A stretch of 64,000 nt of DNA from the NCBI GenBank assembly GCA_965261775.1, contig OZ253477.1:1798001-1862000 (forward strand), read 5' to 3'. Under the pieces are notes generated by a model. It was not told the origin of the DNA, did not search any database, and saw only the letters and a list, made by a program, of their open reading frames with translations. Shown here piece after piece: positions 17,129-26,793 of this stretch. This DNA comes from G965261775 sp965261775. Lineage in GTDB: Bacteria > Pseudomonadota > Gammaproteobacteria > Eutrophobiales > Eutrophobiaceae. Positions within the stretch are counted from its first letter, which is position 1. The number at the start of each line of letters is the position of its first letter. Position numbers and translations under genes: made by a program.

Positions 17129-17771
17129 CAGTTTGAACAGACCGGCTATTTTCAGTCCCGCTGGAAAACCTTGTGTTTTTATCGGACAGTTCTTTAATAA
17201 GCGTATCAAAACCGTCTGTTCTTATTTGTGCATCAAATGAACCGCGATAGGTAGTCACAAGGCTGACACCATCCACGGTTACATCAACCACTTTCCATGT
17301 TTCGTCCTTGTGGTACATACGATAGTTTATCGGCAAAGGCTTTGCGTCATCCGGCTGGATTAATTCGGTCTTGACAACGGCCAGACTGGAATCGGGTTTT
17401 CGCTGAACGGGCAGGTATTTAATTTCATGGCCGGAATATTCAAGTAACGCCCGCGCATAGGTGCGCACGAGCAGGGTTTTGAACTGTTCAACAAATCGGA
17501 CGCGCTGCTCCGGGACGGCGTTTTTCCAGTGTTTGCCGAGCACCCATTTTGACATGCTGACAAAATCAAAATGGGGAATAATCAGTTCATCCACCAAACC
17601 ATAAATCAGCGAAGGGTCGGCGAGCAAAGATGAATGCTCTTTTTCAATTTTCTCAATAACATTATTCGCCGTTTTCATGACAACTTTGTCCGGTGAATTT
17701 TCCACAGCCCAAACCATCCCGCTGAATAGCAGGCACAGTGATAACAATGATTTTATGAATGGGTGTTTCAC
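17109..17771 (-). CDS. mlaC: MlaC/Ttg2D periplasmic phospholipid-binding protein
   Basis: About 220 residues, with a signal peptide (KHPFIKSLLSLCLLFSGMVWA) cut after AVWA-like residues, then the Tol-Tol/Ttg2 domain with FDFVSMSKWVLGKHW and FKTLLVRTYARALLEYSG. MlaC carries phospholipids between the outer-membrane MlaA complex and an inner-membrane transporter. The GTG at 17771 is chosen because AAGG lies seven bases upstream and it puts the signal peptide at the very start; the ATG at 17816 has no ribosome site. The neighbouring upstream gene is an RND/MMPL transporter rather than mlaFED, and no mlaB lies before ibaG. Confidence 0.9.
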   Translation of the reverse strand: MKHPFIKSLLSLCLLFSGMVWAVENSPDKVVMKTANNVIEKIEKEHSSLLADPSLIYGLVDELIIPHFDFVSMSKWVLGKHWKNAVPEQRVRFVEQFKTLLVRTYARALLEYSGHEIKYLPVQRKPDSSLAVVKTELIQPDDAKPLPINYRMYHKDETWKVVDVTVDGVSLVTTYRGSFDAQIRTDGFDTLIKELSDKNTRFSSGTENSRSVQTDGRTND

Positions 17772-17840
17772 AGTTTTGCCTTCAAAGTCTGCCTGTTGTT
17801 TATAGAAAATGACCATAGCTTATTGTAACGGTAAAAACTT

Positions 17841-20294
17841 CTACTTGAAAGGTTTCCAGATGAGAATCAGTTTGGGCAGTAATGTCAGCGCGGCACAAAG
17901 CGCAATAAGCATTGCCAACGCTGTTAGCAGACCAAAATAGATGGTCGGGATAAAATTCGACAACATCAGGATTGAAAAGCCGACAATGATGGTAATCGCG
18001 GTATAAAATATGGCTTTGCCGATATTAGCGTGGCAATGGCGCATCGTGCTGACATATTCGCCGGTGTTCGGAAATTCCTCGCGAAAGCGGTAGATATAAT
18101 GGATGCAGTTGTCAACGGCGATACCAATGGTGATGGCGGCAATGGTTATCGTCATCATATCCAGCGGTATGCCGAACAGTCCCATTGAACCCAGAATAAT
18201 GGCGGCAGCCAGTACATTCGGAATGATTCCTATGAGCGCCAGCGTTATTGAACGGAACAGGACAAGCAACATCAATGCAATACCGGCCATGACAAACCCC
18301 AAAGTCAGAATTTGCGACCGGAACAGACTTTGCAACATATTATTATACAGTATAAATAACCCTGTGATCTGTATGCTGCCTTCGTCCAATTGCAGTTTTT
18401 TGGTCATATCAACGCGGATTTTGTCCAGCAACGCCGCCCGCCGCAGATCCCCCAGAGAATCCAGTATACGTACACTAATGCGCGCTTCGTCATTTTCTTC
18501 AGAGACATACGGTTTAATCATCGTGCGTTTCAATGTTTCCGGCATGCGTTTGCCAACGATGGCCAATTCAAAGGCGTCAAACTCACCCTTGTTGATGATT
18601 TCACCAACGCGAATGATGGAGGCCAATGATAGGACTTTACCCACTTCGGGAAGTGAATCGAAGTAATCATGCACCAGCTTAATCGTATCTACGCGTTCAG
18701 GCGTGAACCAGGCTTTCTCTTCAGGTTCGAAGTTGCTGAACAAGGCTTCCAGGTCTTCCATTTCCGTTTTTTCCGGCGGTGGTTCCTCCAGGGTCAGTAT
18801 AATGTCAAGCGGCGTTGTGCCGCCGAGCTTCCGATCTATAAGATATAGACCTTGATAAATATCCGTATCCTTACTGAAGTAATTGATAAAACTGTTTTCC
18901 ACCTCCAGACGGGAAATCCCGACAGCGCTGATAACCGCGAGTAGCAGACTGAGGATGAGGATCTTGCCGCCATGTTTTTCGGTCAGGACGGCGAGCCCGG
19001 TGTTCAACTGAAATTTATCGTTCCGGGGCGGTTTCCCGGAATATTTGGGCATTAATACCAGTAGCGCCGGAAATAAAATAAATGAGGTTAAAAAGGTCAC
19101 CGTCAACCCTATGGTCATCATCAAGCCAAAGTCAATGACAGGTCGGATGCCGCTGACAATTAGCGAAGTGAACGCTATGATTGTCGTCAAGGCCGTATAA
19201 AAACAGGGCCAGACCATTTTTCTGACGGTCTCAAATACCAGTTGCTGTTGCGTATCGCGCGGCCGGTCATTACATAGCTGTCGATAACGTACAATAAGAT
19301 GGATATTCATTGACATGGTGATAATTAGCATCAGGGAAATGAAGTTGGATGAGATCACAGTGATATTCCAACCGACCAATCCCAGAAAACCAAGCATGAA
19401 CAGACCGGTATATAAACAGCTTAACAGCGGCAATATCACCCAGCGAGGTTTTCGAAAAATGATCGTGAGCATCCCGACCAGAAACAAAAATATCCCGGTC
19501 CCAAAGACAATCAAATCATTTTTGATAAATGTGATCATATCGTCAGCAATCATCGGCACGCCGCCTAGATGCAATGTGCCGTAATCCTCGTATTTTTTCA
19601 GAATTTCCCGGATGGCCGCGATATTTTCGTGGTTTGTCTGATCAACCCGTTTTTTCCTGTCGGCGTAGTCACGTTTTATCTGCGCCAGTGCCGATGCTTC
19701 CGACTCCGTCAGCGTCCGTTCTGCAGCCGCGTATATCAACTCATTTCTAGCCTTCAACAAGCCGGCAAATTTGGCGTCTTTCTTCAGATTGACTTGCAAC
19801 GCCGTTGTCGTGCCGTCCGCACTGATGATTAATTCTTTATAGAGGGGACTGTTCAGCAGTTCCTGTGCGGCCTTTTGAATATTGATATTATCATCCCCCA
19901 GGGTTCGCACATTATCGGCAATATCGGATAATGTGCCATCAACCTGTCCCAGTAAGGGCACATCCACCAGGCTGATGACCGATTCCACTGCTGGCAACAT
20001 GCTCAACTCGTCTCTCAAGAGGCGGATGTGTTCAATGGTTTTAGGGGAAAACAAGTCGGCTTTCGGCGTAAAGGCCACAAACAGAAATTCTCCGTTACCG
20101 TAACGATCATGAGTTTCCCGAAACAGTTTCAGATCTTTATCGTTATCAAGCAACAGGGAATCCGCCGAGGCATCCAGTTTGAAATATCGGGCCTGAAAGC
20201 CCCAGAAAACGAGGCTGGCGCCTATCAAAAGACATATTATCAGCGGGCGCTTTAATACTATCGCGGTATATATTCTGCTTATCGTCATTCTCAT
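17841..20294 (-). CDS. RND superfamily (MMPL-type) transporter
   Basis: An 817-residue protein with the duplicated layout of one helix, a large periplasmic domain, then five helices, repeated twice. Conserved acidic and small residues are seen in TIGIAVDNCIHYIYRFRE in the second half and IITMSMNIHLIVRY in the first half. The family includes HpnN and MmpL proteins, proton-driven movers of lipids. It precedes mlaC by 69 bases on the same strand, so the two probably work together in lipid movement to or from the outer membrane. HpnN-type hopanoid transport is possible, but no hopanoid genes are in the window. Confidence 0.88.
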   Translation of the reverse strand: MRMTISRIYTAIVLKRPLIICLLIGASLVFWGFQARYFKLDASADSLLLDNDKDLKLFRETHDRYGNGEFLFVAFTPKADLFSPKTIEHIRLLRDELSMLPAVESVISLVDVPLLGQVDGTLSDIADNVRTLGDDNINIQKAAQELLNSPLYKELIISADGTTTALQVNLKKDAKFAGLLKARNELIYAAAERTLTESEASALAQIKRDYADRKKRVDQTNHENIAAIREILKKYEDYGTLHLGGVPMIADDMITFIKNDLIVFGTGIFLFLVGMLTIIFRKPRWVILPLLSCLYTGLFMLGFLGLVGWNITVISSNFISLMLIITMSMNIHLIVRYRQLCNDRPRDTQQQLVFETVRKMVWPCFYTALTTIIAFTSLIVSGIRPVIDFGLMMTIGLTVTFLTSFILFPALLVLMPKYSGKPPRNDKFQLNTGLAVLTEKHGGKILILSLLLAVISAVGISRLEVENSFINYFSKDTDIYQGLYLIDRKLGGTTPLDIILTLEEPPPEKTEMEDLEALFSNFEPEEKAWFTPERVDTIKLVHDYFDSLPEVGKVLSLASIIRVGEIINKGEFDAFELAIVGKRMPETLKRTMIKPYVSEENDEARISVRILDSLGDLRRAALLDKIRVDMTKKLQLDEGSIQITGLFILYNNMLQSLFRSQILTLGFVMAGIALMLLVLFRSITLALIGIIPNVLAAAIILGSMGLFGIPLDMMTITIAAITIGIAVDNCIHYIYRFREEFPNTGEYVSTMRHCHANIGKAIFYTAITIIVGFSILMLSNFIPTIYFGLLTALAMLIALCAALTLLPKLILIWKPFK

Positions 20295-20355
20295 TGCCTG
20301 TGGCTCTGTATTATATGAATGAAATCGATACGGGTAGCGGGTGGACGCATTCAGA

Positions 20356-20997
20356 TTAACTGTCCTTCCGACGGGTATTTTTCATCGCCGATTGACCGTT
20401 CCATGTTGCTGGTATTATATTGCCGTCAATAATTTTTTGTACTGTTTCCGCATATAGCTCGTGTTCAAGCCTTGAGACTCGCTCTGCGAGGCTCTCTGCA
20501 GTATCGGATTTCAATACGGCAAGTGCCTTTTGTGCCAGGACCCCGCCGGTATCGTACTCGTCTTCAAGCAAGTGAATCGTCACGCCGGTTTCTTTTTCCC
20601 CGGCGGCAATCACGGCTTCATGGACATGCATGCCATACATTCCCCGACCACCAAACCTGGGCAGTAGGGAAGGATGGACATTGAGAATGTTACCCTTAAA
20701 CGCACTCAGGGTGGCTGGTCCGATTTTTTTCATGAAACCGGCCAGTAAAACCAGATCGACATCATGATCAAGCAGAAATTTTTTCAAGGCAATATCTCGT
20801 TCATGCGGATTGGGATGAGTATGTGAACTAAGGTGAACAGTGGCGATATTGTGTTTTCGGGCAATATCCAGAGCACCGGAATCTTTATTATTGCTAATGA
20901 CAACGACAACTTTTCCCGACAGCCGACCGTTGTTACACGCCTCTATCAGGGCATTCATGTTACTGCCCCGGCCTGATGCCAGAATGCCCAGTTTCAT
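20356..20997 (-). CDS. purN: phosphoribosylglycinamide formyltransferase
   Basis: A 213-residue enzyme that formylates GAR with 10-formyl-tetrahydrofolate in purine synthesis. The N-terminus is KLGILASGRGSNMNALI (phosphate binding). The catalytic Asn and His are in ILNVHPSLLP, and the Asp in DEYDTGGVLAQ. The start is the ATG at 20997, overlapping the pdxB stop (TGATG), so the genes are translationally coupled. The usual partner purM is not adjacent. Confidence 0.96.
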   Translation of the reverse strand: MKLGILASGRGSNMNALIEACNNGRLSGKVVVVISNNKDSGALDIARKHNIATVHLSSHTHPNPHERDIALKKFLLDHDVDLVLLAGFMKKIGPATLSAFKGNILNVHPSLLPRFGGRGMYGMHVHEAVIAAGEKETGVTIHLLEDEYDTGGVLAQKALAVLKSDTAESLAERVSRLEHELYAETVQKIIDGNIIPATWNGQSAMKNTRRKDS

Positions 20998-22157
20998 CAC
21001 GCCGCGATATCCGGGCTAAACCCCAGTTGCCCCAGTCTTGATGCCGTATCCTCATCAATATCACGCGCGCGGATGAGAAAGTCGGTGAATTCATGCCGTA
21101 GCGGATAATTTTTTCTTAAACTGTCATAATAACGGCCTTGTTCTGCCGTGGGCAAATTGACCAGATGGCGGAGCACGACCGCATCACTGCGAATATCGTA
21201 ACTCCGCATCACTGCACACCGGATGGCGTCCTCTTCCAGTTTTTCAAGTTCAATCAAACCGCCTTTCTCCGCTGGGAATGGGTCTGAAAAGGGCATCACG
21301 TCTGTTTTGAGACCAAAAAATGCTGCTAGTGCCCGCAACAGCATCACGCCTGCCCTGATTTTACTACCTAAGCTGTAACCAGCGATATGAGGCGTCGCGA
21401 GCAGTGTCTGTTGCAAAAGTTCGGGATTGATGCCGGGTTCATTGCGCCAGACATCCAGGATCAATATTGCTTCGGGATTATGGTGTTTGAACGTGATGAG
21501 ACTATTTTCATCCACTACTTCGCCACGGGAGGTATTTATCAGAATAACGTTTTTTTTAAGTCTTGACAGAAACGCGTCATTGACCATTCCGTAAGTCGCA
21601 AAATTACCCTCATAACTCAATGGCACATGCAATGAAATGATATCCGCGTCGAAAATATCAATCAGATCGACATATGGTCCGTCCGCGCCCGTCTTTACCA
21701 ACGGTGGGTCATTCAGTAGACAATTGACGCCAAGTGTTCTTAAAAAAGAGGCCAGCCGGGAACCCGTATGACCGCAACCAACGATGCCGACTGTTTTATC
21801 CGTTAGTGAGAACCCTCGTAGCTCCGCTATGGCAAACAGGCTGCTTAATACATACTCCGCCACCGCGCGGGCATTGCTTCCGGGTGCATGTGCGAATTTA
21901 ATACCCGCTTTTTCCAGATATCCAAGATCAACGTGATCAATGCCGCTAGTGGCTGAACCGACAAATCTGATCGGTGTTGAGTCAAGCAGGGTTTCATTCA
22001 CGGGGGTAATGGAACGTACCAGCAGTGCATCGGCGTCTTTGATAGAGCGTTTATTGATCTTGTGCCCATCAAGCAGGGTAATCCTCGAAAAATCCGAAAG
22101 CGCCCTGTGCACAAACGGAATTTGCTCGTCAGCGGCGATGGATAGCGATCGGGGCAT
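20997..22157 (-). CDS. pdxB: erythronate-4-phosphate dehydrogenase
   Basis: A 386-residue D-2-hydroxyacid dehydrogenase. It acts in the DXP-dependent pyridoxal phosphate pathway, oxidising 4-phosphoerythronate. It has VGSATSGIDHVDL, the NAD-binding VGIVGCGHTGSRLA, catalytic Arg in INTSRGEVVDE, Glu in WRNEPGIN and His in TPHIAGYSLGSK. The extra C-terminal dimerisation domain distinguishes PdxB from other family members. It is followed without a gap by purN. Confidence 0.94.
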   Translation of the reverse strand: MPRSLSIAADEQIPFVHRALSDFSRITLLDGHKINKRSIKDADALLVRSITPVNETLLDSTPIRFVGSATSGIDHVDLGYLEKAGIKFAHAPGSNARAVAEYVLSSLFAIAELRGFSLTDKTVGIVGCGHTGSRLASFLRTLGVNCLLNDPPLVKTGADGPYVDLIDIFDADIISLHVPLSYEGNFATYGMVNDAFLSRLKKNVILINTSRGEVVDENSLITFKHHNPEAILILDVWRNEPGINPELLQQTLLATPHIAGYSLGSKIRAGVMLLRALAAFFGLKTDVMPFSDPFPAEKGGLIELEKLEEDAIRCAVMRSYDIRSDAVVLRHLVNLPTAEQGRYYDSLRKNYPLRHEFTDFLIRARDIDEDTASRLGQLGFSPDIAA

Positions 22158-22167
22158 TTGGCGGCTT

Positions 22168-23103
22168 TTACGGCCTGCTGTCAGAATGGGCGCCTTCTTT
22201 TGGTACTGGCATCAGGTCTTTCTGCGTAACCCCCAGGGCAAGCGTTACCGGACTGGCCACAAAGACAGAGGAATACGTGCCAATTAATACGCCTATGATC
22301 AGGGCTATTGAAAAGCCGTGAATAATTTCGCCTCCGAAAATAAACAGAGAGACCAATACCAGTAAAGTCGTTACGGAAGTCATAATGGTTCTGCTCAGAG
22401 TCTGGTTCAACGAGTGATTAAAAACTTCTACCGGTGGTTTTTCACGCCGACGCCGGAAATTTTCGCGGACGCGATCGAATATTACGATGGTATCGTTCAA
22501 GGAATAACCGATGACTGCCAGCAGGGCGGCTAGTATGGTCAGATCAAAATTTGTTCCCGTTATGGAAAATATACCGAGTACGATAAGGACATCGTGTAAC
22601 AGTGCCACGATGGCGCCGATAGAAAAACGTAACTGGAAACGCAGAGCAACATAGACAAGAATGCCTAGCAGGGCATATAACATGGCCAGACCACCATCAT
22701 TCTTAAGCTCCTCGCCGACCTGCGGTCCGACAAACTCAACCCGACGCATCGTCACATCCCGTCCAGACCCGGAGAGCAGGCTTAATACCCGATTGCTGAC
22801 TTCGGCGCTGTCCGTAGCCTCCTGCGGTGGAATACGAATTAACACATCCTGCGCCGAACCAAAATACTGTACCAAGGCATCGGGGAATTCCGAATCAGCC
22901 AGTAACCGTCGGATGGGAGGAAGTTCGACCGCTTTGGAATAGCTGATCTCAACCAGTGTCCCGCCAGTAAAATCAATCCCCAGATTCAATCCCCTGGTGA
23001 ACAGGGAGGCAATTGAAATGATTACCAACACACCGGAAAGGACCGCAGTGAATCTGCGTTTGCCCATGAAATTAATATTAAAATGTGTCTTTCGCGTTGC
23101 CAT
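22168..23103 (-). CDS. secF: protein translocase subunit SecF
   Basis: A 311-residue inner-membrane protein with six helices. It has GLNLGIDFTGGTLVEI after the first helix, YVALRFQLRFSIGAI, and GYSLNDTIVIFDRVRENFR with the conserved Asp and Arg. With SecD it uses the proton gradient to help Sec-exported proteins leave SecYEG. It follows secD by 22 bases in the usual yajC-secD-secF order. Confidence 0.97.
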   Translation of the reverse strand: MATRKTHFNINFMGKRRFTAVLSGVLVIISIASLFTRGLNLGIDFTGGTLVEISYSKAVELPPIRRLLADSEFPDALVQYFGSAQDVLIRIPPQEATDSAEVSNRVLSLLSGSGRDVTMRRVEFVGPQVGEELKNDGGLAMLYALLGILVYVALRFQLRFSIGAIVALLHDVLIVLGIFSITGTNFDLTILAALLAVIGYSLNDTIVIFDRVRENFRRRREKPPVEVFNHSLNQTLSRTIMTSVTTLLVLVSLFIFGGEIIHGFSIALIIGVLIGTYSSVFVASPVTLALGVTQKDLMPVPKEGAHSDSRP

Positions 23104-23125
23104 AAATACCTGCCCTCGCTGTTTT

Positions 23126-24988
23126 CTATATCGTTAGTTTTGTCAGGCGTCGCTTGCCGTAAATCAGGTTTACCAGTCCTCGTGTCAGCATCAGCGCCGT
23201 GAATATGGAGGAGATGATGCCGAGCGATAGCGTCACGGCAAAGCCTTTTATCGGGCCAGTGCCAAAACTGAATAAAACCACTGCAGCAATGAACGTGGTT
23301 ATATTCGCATCAGCGATCGTGGAAAATGCCTTCTCATAGCCTGCTTTGATACTGGCCTGGGGTGAATTGCCATTACGCACTTCCTCACGGATACGCTCAA
23401 AAATCAACACATTGGCATCCACTGCCATACCGACGGTCAACACGATACCAGCTATGCCCGGTAGCGTCAGAGTGGCCTGCAGCAATGATAACATCGCGAC
23501 GATCAGCACCAGATTCATCGCTAGCGCGACATTGGCAATCAAACCGAATGTTTTGTAGGAGATCGCCATAAAGAGCAGTACCAGGGTAAAACCGATGATC
23601 ACGGAGTAGAAGCCCCGTTCAATATTGTCCTGCCCCAGGCTTGGCCCCACAGTGCGTTCTTCTACAATATAAATGGGGGCAGCCAGGGCGCCAGCGCGTA
23701 GCAATAATGCCAGCGTGCGCGCCTCTTCGGTGGATTCAAGTCCGGTGATCTGGAAACGGCGGCTCAATTGTTCTCTGATGGTCGCCACGTTGATGACCTC
23801 TTTGGTCGTCTTTCTTTCTTGAATGAACTCGCCGTTTTCTTCAACCGTTTCGGTCTTGTTTTCAACAAAGACCACTGCTATCAGCTTTCCGATATTATCA
23901 CGGGTACCGTCTTCCATTCTTCTCGCGCCTTTTCCGTCAAGATTAATGGAGACATTCGGTTGCCCGGAAAGCGTATCAATGCCAGAGGCCGCGTTGATAA
24001 TTGAATCGCCGGTCAATATAAGCTGTTTTTTCAGTAATATCGGCTGGCCGTTACGTTCATAATACAATTTGGTTCCGACTGGTACGCGGCCTTCAACGGC
24101 ATCCTGCGGACTGTGTTTTTCATCTACCAGACGAAATTCCAGTGTTGCCGTCGCCCCCAGTATCTCTTTCGCTCTGGAGGTATCCTGTACGCCGGGCAAT
24201 TGCACAACTATCCGGTTCAACCCCTGCTGTTGAATGACAGGCTCGCTCACGCCCAATTCGTTCACGCGCTTTCTGAGAGTAGTGAGGTTTTGTTGCAGGG
24301 CAAGTCTTTGTATTTCAAGAAGGGCGTCTTCTTTGATGGTTAAAACGAGCCGGGGGTCGTCACCGACCCCATTGTCCGGGGCAAGGCCAAGTTCGGGAAA
24401 ATCTTTTTCGATTAATGCCTGGCCGGCGACGCGTGCGGCATCATCGCGGAAACGGATTAAAAGACCGTTTGAAGACGCAGTCGAGGTAATGGTTTTATAA
24501 CGCACTTGATTCTCACGTAGTTGACCGCGAAGTTCGGAGACATAGCGTTCCCTTTCCCGATCAATCGCGGCGATCATATCGACCTCCATTAGAAAATGAA
24601 TGCCTCCGCGCAGATCAAGCCCCAGAAACATCGGCTCAATACCCAGCCGGCGTAGCCAGCTCGGGGTGGCCGGTGCCAGATTCAATGCTACGATGAAATC
24701 TCCGCCTAGCGATTTTTTGATGACGGATTGCGCTTTTAATTGGGTTTCCGTCTCTTCAAATCGGACAGTAAGATGGTTATCCGTACTAAGATCTATCGAC
24801 TTGTAAGCAATTGAAGCCTCTTTCAGTGCTTCACTAATCTGGAATTCGGTCAGTTCACTGATTTCGGCGCGAGAGGTGGATATCTGCAAAGCAGGGTCTT
24901 TGCCGTAGATGTTTGGCAACGCAAATAATATGCCCAGCCCGATCAGTAATAGTATCAATAAATATTTCCAGAGAGAATAATGATTCAT
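23126..24988 (-). CDS. secD: protein translocase subunit SecD
   Basis: A 620-residue partner of SecF. It has an N-terminal helix, then GLDLRGGIHFLMEVD, a large periplasmic P1 domain, and VNELGVSEPVIQQQG. The C-terminal membrane half has GMAVDANVLIFERIREE, where the Asp and Arg serve proton coupling. The length is as expected for gammaproteobacterial SecD. It is preceded by yajC. Confidence 0.97.
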   Translation of the reverse strand: MNHYSLWKYLLILLLIGLGILFALPNIYGKDPALQISTSRAEISELTEFQISEALKEASIAYKSIDLSTDNHLTVRFEETETQLKAQSVIKKSLGGDFIVALNLAPATPSWLRRLGIEPMFLGLDLRGGIHFLMEVDMIAAIDRERERYVSELRGQLRENQVRYKTITSTASSNGLLIRFRDDAARVAGQALIEKDFPELGLAPDNGVGDDPRLVLTIKEDALLEIQRLALQQNLTTLRKRVNELGVSEPVIQQQGLNRIVVQLPGVQDTSRAKEILGATATLEFRLVDEKHSPQDAVEGRVPVGTKLYYERNGQPILLKKQLILTGDSIINAASGIDTLSGQPNVSINLDGKGARRMEDGTRDNIGKLIAVVFVENKTETVEENGEFIQERKTTKEVINVATIREQLSRRFQITGLESTEEARTLALLLRAGALAAPIYIVEERTVGPSLGQDNIERGFYSVIIGFTLVLLFMAISYKTFGLIANVALAMNLVLIVAMLSLLQATLTLPGIAGIVLTVGMAVDANVLIFERIREEVRNGNSPQASIKAGYEKAFSTIADANITTFIAAVVLFSFGTGPIKGFAVTLSLGIISSIFTALMLTRGLVNLIYGKRRLTKLTI

Positions 24989-25021
24989 GTTGACAGCCCG
25001 TTCAAAAATTTCGGTTTTGTC

Positions 25022-25348
25022 TCAAAGATTTTTCAGTGTACCTTTCGGTAATACAGTGGAGACGGCCTGTTTCTGTATTTTGACTTCGGTTTCTTTGGCA
25101 ATTTCAACGCGAATGAAATTGTCGCCGACTTCTTTTATCCTGCCCAGCAAACCGCCGCTCGTGACCACCTCATCCCCTTTGGCAAGGCCCGCAATCAGCT
25201 GTTTATGTCTTTTGGCCTGTTTTAGCTGCGGGCGAATCAATAAAAAATAAAATATTACAAAGAGAATGATGAGCGGTAAAAAACTGAGGAGGTCGACCTC
25301 CTGTTGTGGGGCCGCTGCCCACGCGTTACTGATGAAAAAATCCAGCAT
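25022..25348 (-). CDS. yajC: preprotein translocase accessory subunit YajC
   Basis: A 108-residue single-helix membrane protein. The helix FLPLIILFVIFYFLLIRPQ is followed by KQAKRHKQLIAGLAKGDEVVTSGGLLGRI, the YajC hallmark. It associates with SecDF. It is the first gene of the yajC-secD-secF set. The tgt gene, usual upstream in many relatives, is replaced here by pilS-pilR. Confidence 0.96.
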   Translation of the reverse strand: MLDFFISNAWAAAPQQEVDLLSFLPLIILFVIFYFLLIRPQLKQAKRHKQLIAGLAKGDEVVTSGGLLGRIKEVGDNFIRVEIAKETEVKIQKQAVSTVLPKGTLKNL

Positions 25349-25411
25349 TTATAAACTCTATACTCTATCTGGTCAAAAGGACGGCATATTATGCCACAAG
25401 TCCGACCGGAT

Positions 25412-26779
25412 TTATTCAAGTTTCAATTTTTCAAGCCGGTATCTCAGTGCCCTGAAACTGATTCCCAGTAGTTTGGCGGCTGCAGTTTTATTCCAGCGCG
25501 TCTTTTCCAGCGCCTGCAATATCTGCCGACGTTCAACATTGTGCAGCAGTGATTCCAGATCATTTGCCCCAGTAACGTTGTGTCCGTTTGTCGATTTACT
25601 ATCAATATCATGATCGCTTTCGCTTAGTTCGACCTCCTGGTTTTCATGCGCCACGGTCAGGTGCAGATCGTGAACGTCAATCACGTTGCCGCCACTCATG
25701 GCCAGTGTCCTTTCCAGGATGTTCTCCAATTCTCTTATATTCCCCGGGAAAGAATACTCCCGTAGAAGTTTTAGAGCTGCCTTTGACAATTTTGGGCAAT
25801 CGGTCGACTTCTGATCGGATATCTTTTCCAGCAAGTGGTCAACCAATAGTTCAAGATCTGCTGTCCTTTCTCTCAGTGGCGGTACCCTGATGACAATCAC
25901 ATTAATGCGATAAAACAGATCCTGCCGAAATTCGCTTTCATTGACCAACGTTTGTAAATCCTTATTGGTCGCACTTAATATTCTGACATCCACACCGATC
26001 TCTTTTTGTGCGCCAAGCGGACGGATCATTTTTTCCTGTATCGCACGCAGTAACTTCACCTGCATATGCTGAGGCAGGTCAGCCACTTCGTCCAAAAACA
26101 AGGTACCACCATCAGCCGCCACGAAAAGACCGTCCTGGTTCGCCGTCGCGCCAGTAAAACTGCCTTTGACATACCCGAAAAATTCGCTTTCCAGCAGATT
26201 ATCAGGTATCGCGCCGCAATTAATTGCGATGAAAGCCTGATCCGCCCTTGGACTATATTCATGGATCATGCGGGCAACCAGTTCTTTCCCCGTGCCGGAT
26301 TCCCCGCTGATGCAGACCGGTGCCTGGCTCTTGGAGACCTTTTTTATCATCGCCTTCAGGTTCAGCATCTGTGGGCTGTTGCCAATCAATCTGTACTTCG
26401 GTTTATCTATGGTTTCTCTTATATTGAGCGCGTTCTTGATTATTGTCCTTAATGTCTTTAAATCAATCGGTTTGATCAGGAAGTCAAAGGCCCCCGATTT
26501 CAGGGCCATGATCGCGTTGTCAATACTGCCATGAGCCGTGATCACGGCGATGGGCATATGCGGATACGCCCGTTGCACTTCGCTGACGAAATCAAGGCCA
26601 TCGCCGTCAGGCAACTTCATATCCGTTAAACAGATGTTAAAATGATGGCGTTTCAACAACGCTCGGGCTTGTCGCAGGTTTTCGGCGGCATAGCTGTTAA
26701 TCCCCATACGCTTTATGGTGATGACCAATAATTCCCGGATATCGGGTTCGTCATCTATTATCAGTGCAATATTTGTCAC
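25412..26779 (-). CDS. pilR: sigma-54 response regulator PilR
   Basis: A 455-residue NtrC-family activator. The receiver domain has the phospho-acceptor Asp near residue 53 (CLTDMKLPDGDG). The AAA+ domain has Walker A GESGTGKE near 165, GSFTGA (the sigma-54 contact loop) and GGTLFLDEVADL. The C-terminal Fis-type helix-turn-helix is at WNKTAAAKLLGISFRALRYR. The start is a GTG, 14 bases after pilS. Pairing with PilS and the presence of a sigma-54 pilA promoter in this window support the assignment over other NtrC relatives. Confidence 0.93.
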   Translation of the reverse strand: MTNIALIIDDEPDIRELLVITIKRMGINSYAAENLRQARALLKRHHFNICLTDMKLPDGDGLDFVSEVQRAYPHMPIAVITAHGSIDNAIMALKSGAFDFLIKPIDLKTLRTIIKNALNIRETIDKPKYRLIGNSPQMLNLKAMIKKVSKSQAPVCISGESGTGKELVARMIHEYSPRADQAFIAINCGAIPDNLLESEFFGYVKGSFTGATANQDGLFVAADGGTLFLDEVADLPQHMQVKLLRAIQEKMIRPLGAQKEIGVDVRILSATNKDLQTLVNESEFRQDLFYRINVIVIRVPPLRERTADLELLVDHLLEKISDQKSTDCPKLSKAALKLLREYSFPGNIRELENILERTLAMSGGNVIDVHDLHLTVAHENQEVELSESDHDIDSKSTNGHNVTGANDLESLLHNVERRQILQALEKTRWNKTAAAKLLGISFRALRYRLEKLKLE

Positions 26780-26793
26780 AAACGGAATCCTGC

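Noticed and set aside
17841..20294. Naming the RND transporter hpnN
   Set aside because: No hopanoid genes are visible, and family-level similarity does not allow the specific name.
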